Assembly (NCBI GenBank): GCA_013695505.1
Contig: JACDAH010000299.1
Coordinates: 1-5,697, forward strand
Length of the DNA: 5,697 nt
Source of the DNA: Chloroflexota bacterium
GTDB taxonomy: Bacteria; Chloroflexota; Limnocylindria; Limnocylindrales; CSP1-4
Direction of reading: 5' to 3'
Under the pieces are notes generated by a model. It was not told the origin of the DNA. It made no database searches and was given only the letters and a program-made list of their open reading frames with translations. Shown here piece by piece: positions 5,061 to 5,697 of this stretch. Position numbers and translations under genes: made by a program. How positions within the stretch are numbered: position 1 is the first letter of the stretch; every line of letters starts with the position of its first letter.

Positions 5061-5697
5061 ATGATGAAGACGACTCGATCCACGCGCCGCTCGAATGGCG
5101 GCCTCGTTCGCAGGACCGGCTGGCTCGCCGCCGCCGCCATGCTCGCCATCGGGGCCCTTGCCCCGTCGGCGGCGCTCGCCGCAGGGCCCGGCAACAACGG
5201 CCACGAGGCCACCGGCAACGGCACCACGTCTGACGCCACCGCTGGTGGCAGCCTGTCCGCCGCGGCCGGCAGCGCCACGCTCCAGGCCAACGCCGAGATG
5301 TTTTGCACGAACACCAGCGTCGGCCACATCGACGGCACGTTCACGCTTAACGAGACCCTCGACGTCGGCTCCCAGATCACCCTCTACCTGGTGCCGAACA
5401 ACGGGTCGAACGCGAACCCGGCCGGCAACGTCACCAAGAACGAGGTGACGATCACGCTGACCGACGCCAACAACGACGCGGGCACCGTCATCCACTACAG
5501 CCTCGTCGTGACTTCACCGTTCACGGTCAGCTCCGGCGGCATCCTCGTCGTCTTCGCGGTCAACGCCGACGGCACGACGGCGATCTCCTCGAGCAAGACC
5601 AACTCGCTCAACTGCACCGAGGCCTCGAGCTCAAGCCCAAGCCCGACCCCGACCCCCACGCCGTCTCCCGAAGTGACCCCCACGCCGTCTCCCGAAG
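5061..5697 (+). CDS. secreted protein with Thr-Pro-Ser-Pro tail, 3' end outside the window
   Basis: The frame is open for 212 codons to the window edge with no stop. Residues 1-40 are a classical signal peptide: basic MMKTTRSTRRSNGGLVRRTG, hydrophobic WLAAAAMLAIGAL, then SAALA with cleavage near A40. The mature part begins with a Gly/Asn/Thr-rich stretch. It continues into a beta-strand-like region of about 100 residues bounded by two cysteines (C82 and C185) that could form a disulfide. After a serine run comes a repeated TPTPSPEV tail, of the kind that spans cell envelopes or links to a membrane anchor. I do not recognise the 80-185 domain. Two adjacent ATGs exist; GGGGA is 2 nt from the first and 5 nt from the second (5064), so translation may start at the second. 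Codon use matches a real high-GC gene, unlike the arginine-rich overlapping frames. Confidence 0.82.
   Translation, partial: MMKTTRSTRRSNGGLVRRTGWLAAAAMLAIGALAPSAALAAGPGNNGHEATGNGTTSDATAGGSLSAAAGSATLQANAEMFCTNTSVGHIDGTFTLNETLDVGSQITLYLVPNNGSNANPAGNVTKNEVTITLTDANNDAGTVIHYSLVVTSPFTVSSGGILVVFAVNADGTTAISSSKTNSLNCTEASSSSPSPTPTPTPSPEVTPTPSPE
5651..5697 (+). repeat. 24-bp tandem repeat encoding TPTPSPEV
   Basis: Positions 5651-5673 and 5675-5697 are identical over 23 nt with a period of 24 nt, exactly eight codons. The repeat keeps the frame of the secreted-protein gene and encodes Thr-Pro-Thr-Pro-Ser-Pro-Glu-Val. The window stops at the end of the second copy, so the true copy number is unknown. 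Confidence 0.85.

Noticed and set aside
3137..5233. Long plus-strand frame of about 700 codons opposite argS
   Set aside because: It is the antisense shadow of argS. Its Arg/Asp/Gly-rich composition matches no family and it runs through the divergent promoter region.
4991..5233. Short plus-strand frame beginning MAKPIRRRP that overlaps the secreted-protein gene
   Set aside because: Past 5061 it becomes Arg/His-rich, as expected of an out-of-frame reading of the signal-peptide gene, and it has no ribosome site.

Overview
The window is high-GC bacterial DNA (about two thirds G+C by eye, strongly GC-ending codons). It carries four protein genes separated by unusually long, structured intergenic regions. 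The gene set and protein styles best fit an uncultivated, high-GC Chloroflexota lineage (Limnocylindria/Ellin6529-like). The features pointing there are a UlaG-like metallo-beta-lactamase-fold protein, an HEXXH lipoprotein, an ArgS of the NPTGP type and a TPTPSP-tailed secreted protein. Actinobacteriota cannot be excluded. This assignment is inference from protein style; no marker gene was searched.

Layout, left to right. Positions 1-322 hold no gene I can support, only a GC-rich repeat next to the first gene's stop codon. Positions 323-994 (minus) encode a small UlaG/YycJ-style metallo-beta-lactamase-fold protein in which most of the expected metal ligands are replaced. Positions 995-1264 are a divergent intergenic region. 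It contains a perfect 13-bp hairpin followed by a U5 tract on the minus strand, an intrinsic terminator placed upstream of the 323-994 gene, preceded by further hairpins; this looks like an attenuated leader or a separate small RNA. Positions 1265-2593 (plus) encode a lipoprotein with an HEYTH...EGDA zinc-metallopeptidase signature. Positions 2594-2995 lie between convergent genes and hold a roughly 150-bp nested imperfect inverted repeat and a 19-bp tandem array that runs into the argS stop codon. Positions 2996-4696 (minus) encode arginyl-tRNA synthetase, with an altered HIGH motif. Positions 4697-5060 are a second divergent promoter region. Positions 5061-5697 (plus) encode the N-terminal part of a secreted protein, still open at the window edge inside a Thr-Pro-Ser-Pro repeat.

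Gene relations. No two genes form an operon: all adjacent pairs are divergent or convergent. ArgS is housekeeping (translation). The lipoprotein and the 5061 product act outside the cytoplasmic membrane. The beta-lactamase-fold protein is cytoplasmic, since it lacks a signal peptide. The points most worth a second look are the minus-strand leader RNA, the ligand-poor beta-lactamase fold, the nested inverted repeat at 2737-2885 and the variant class I signature of ArgS.
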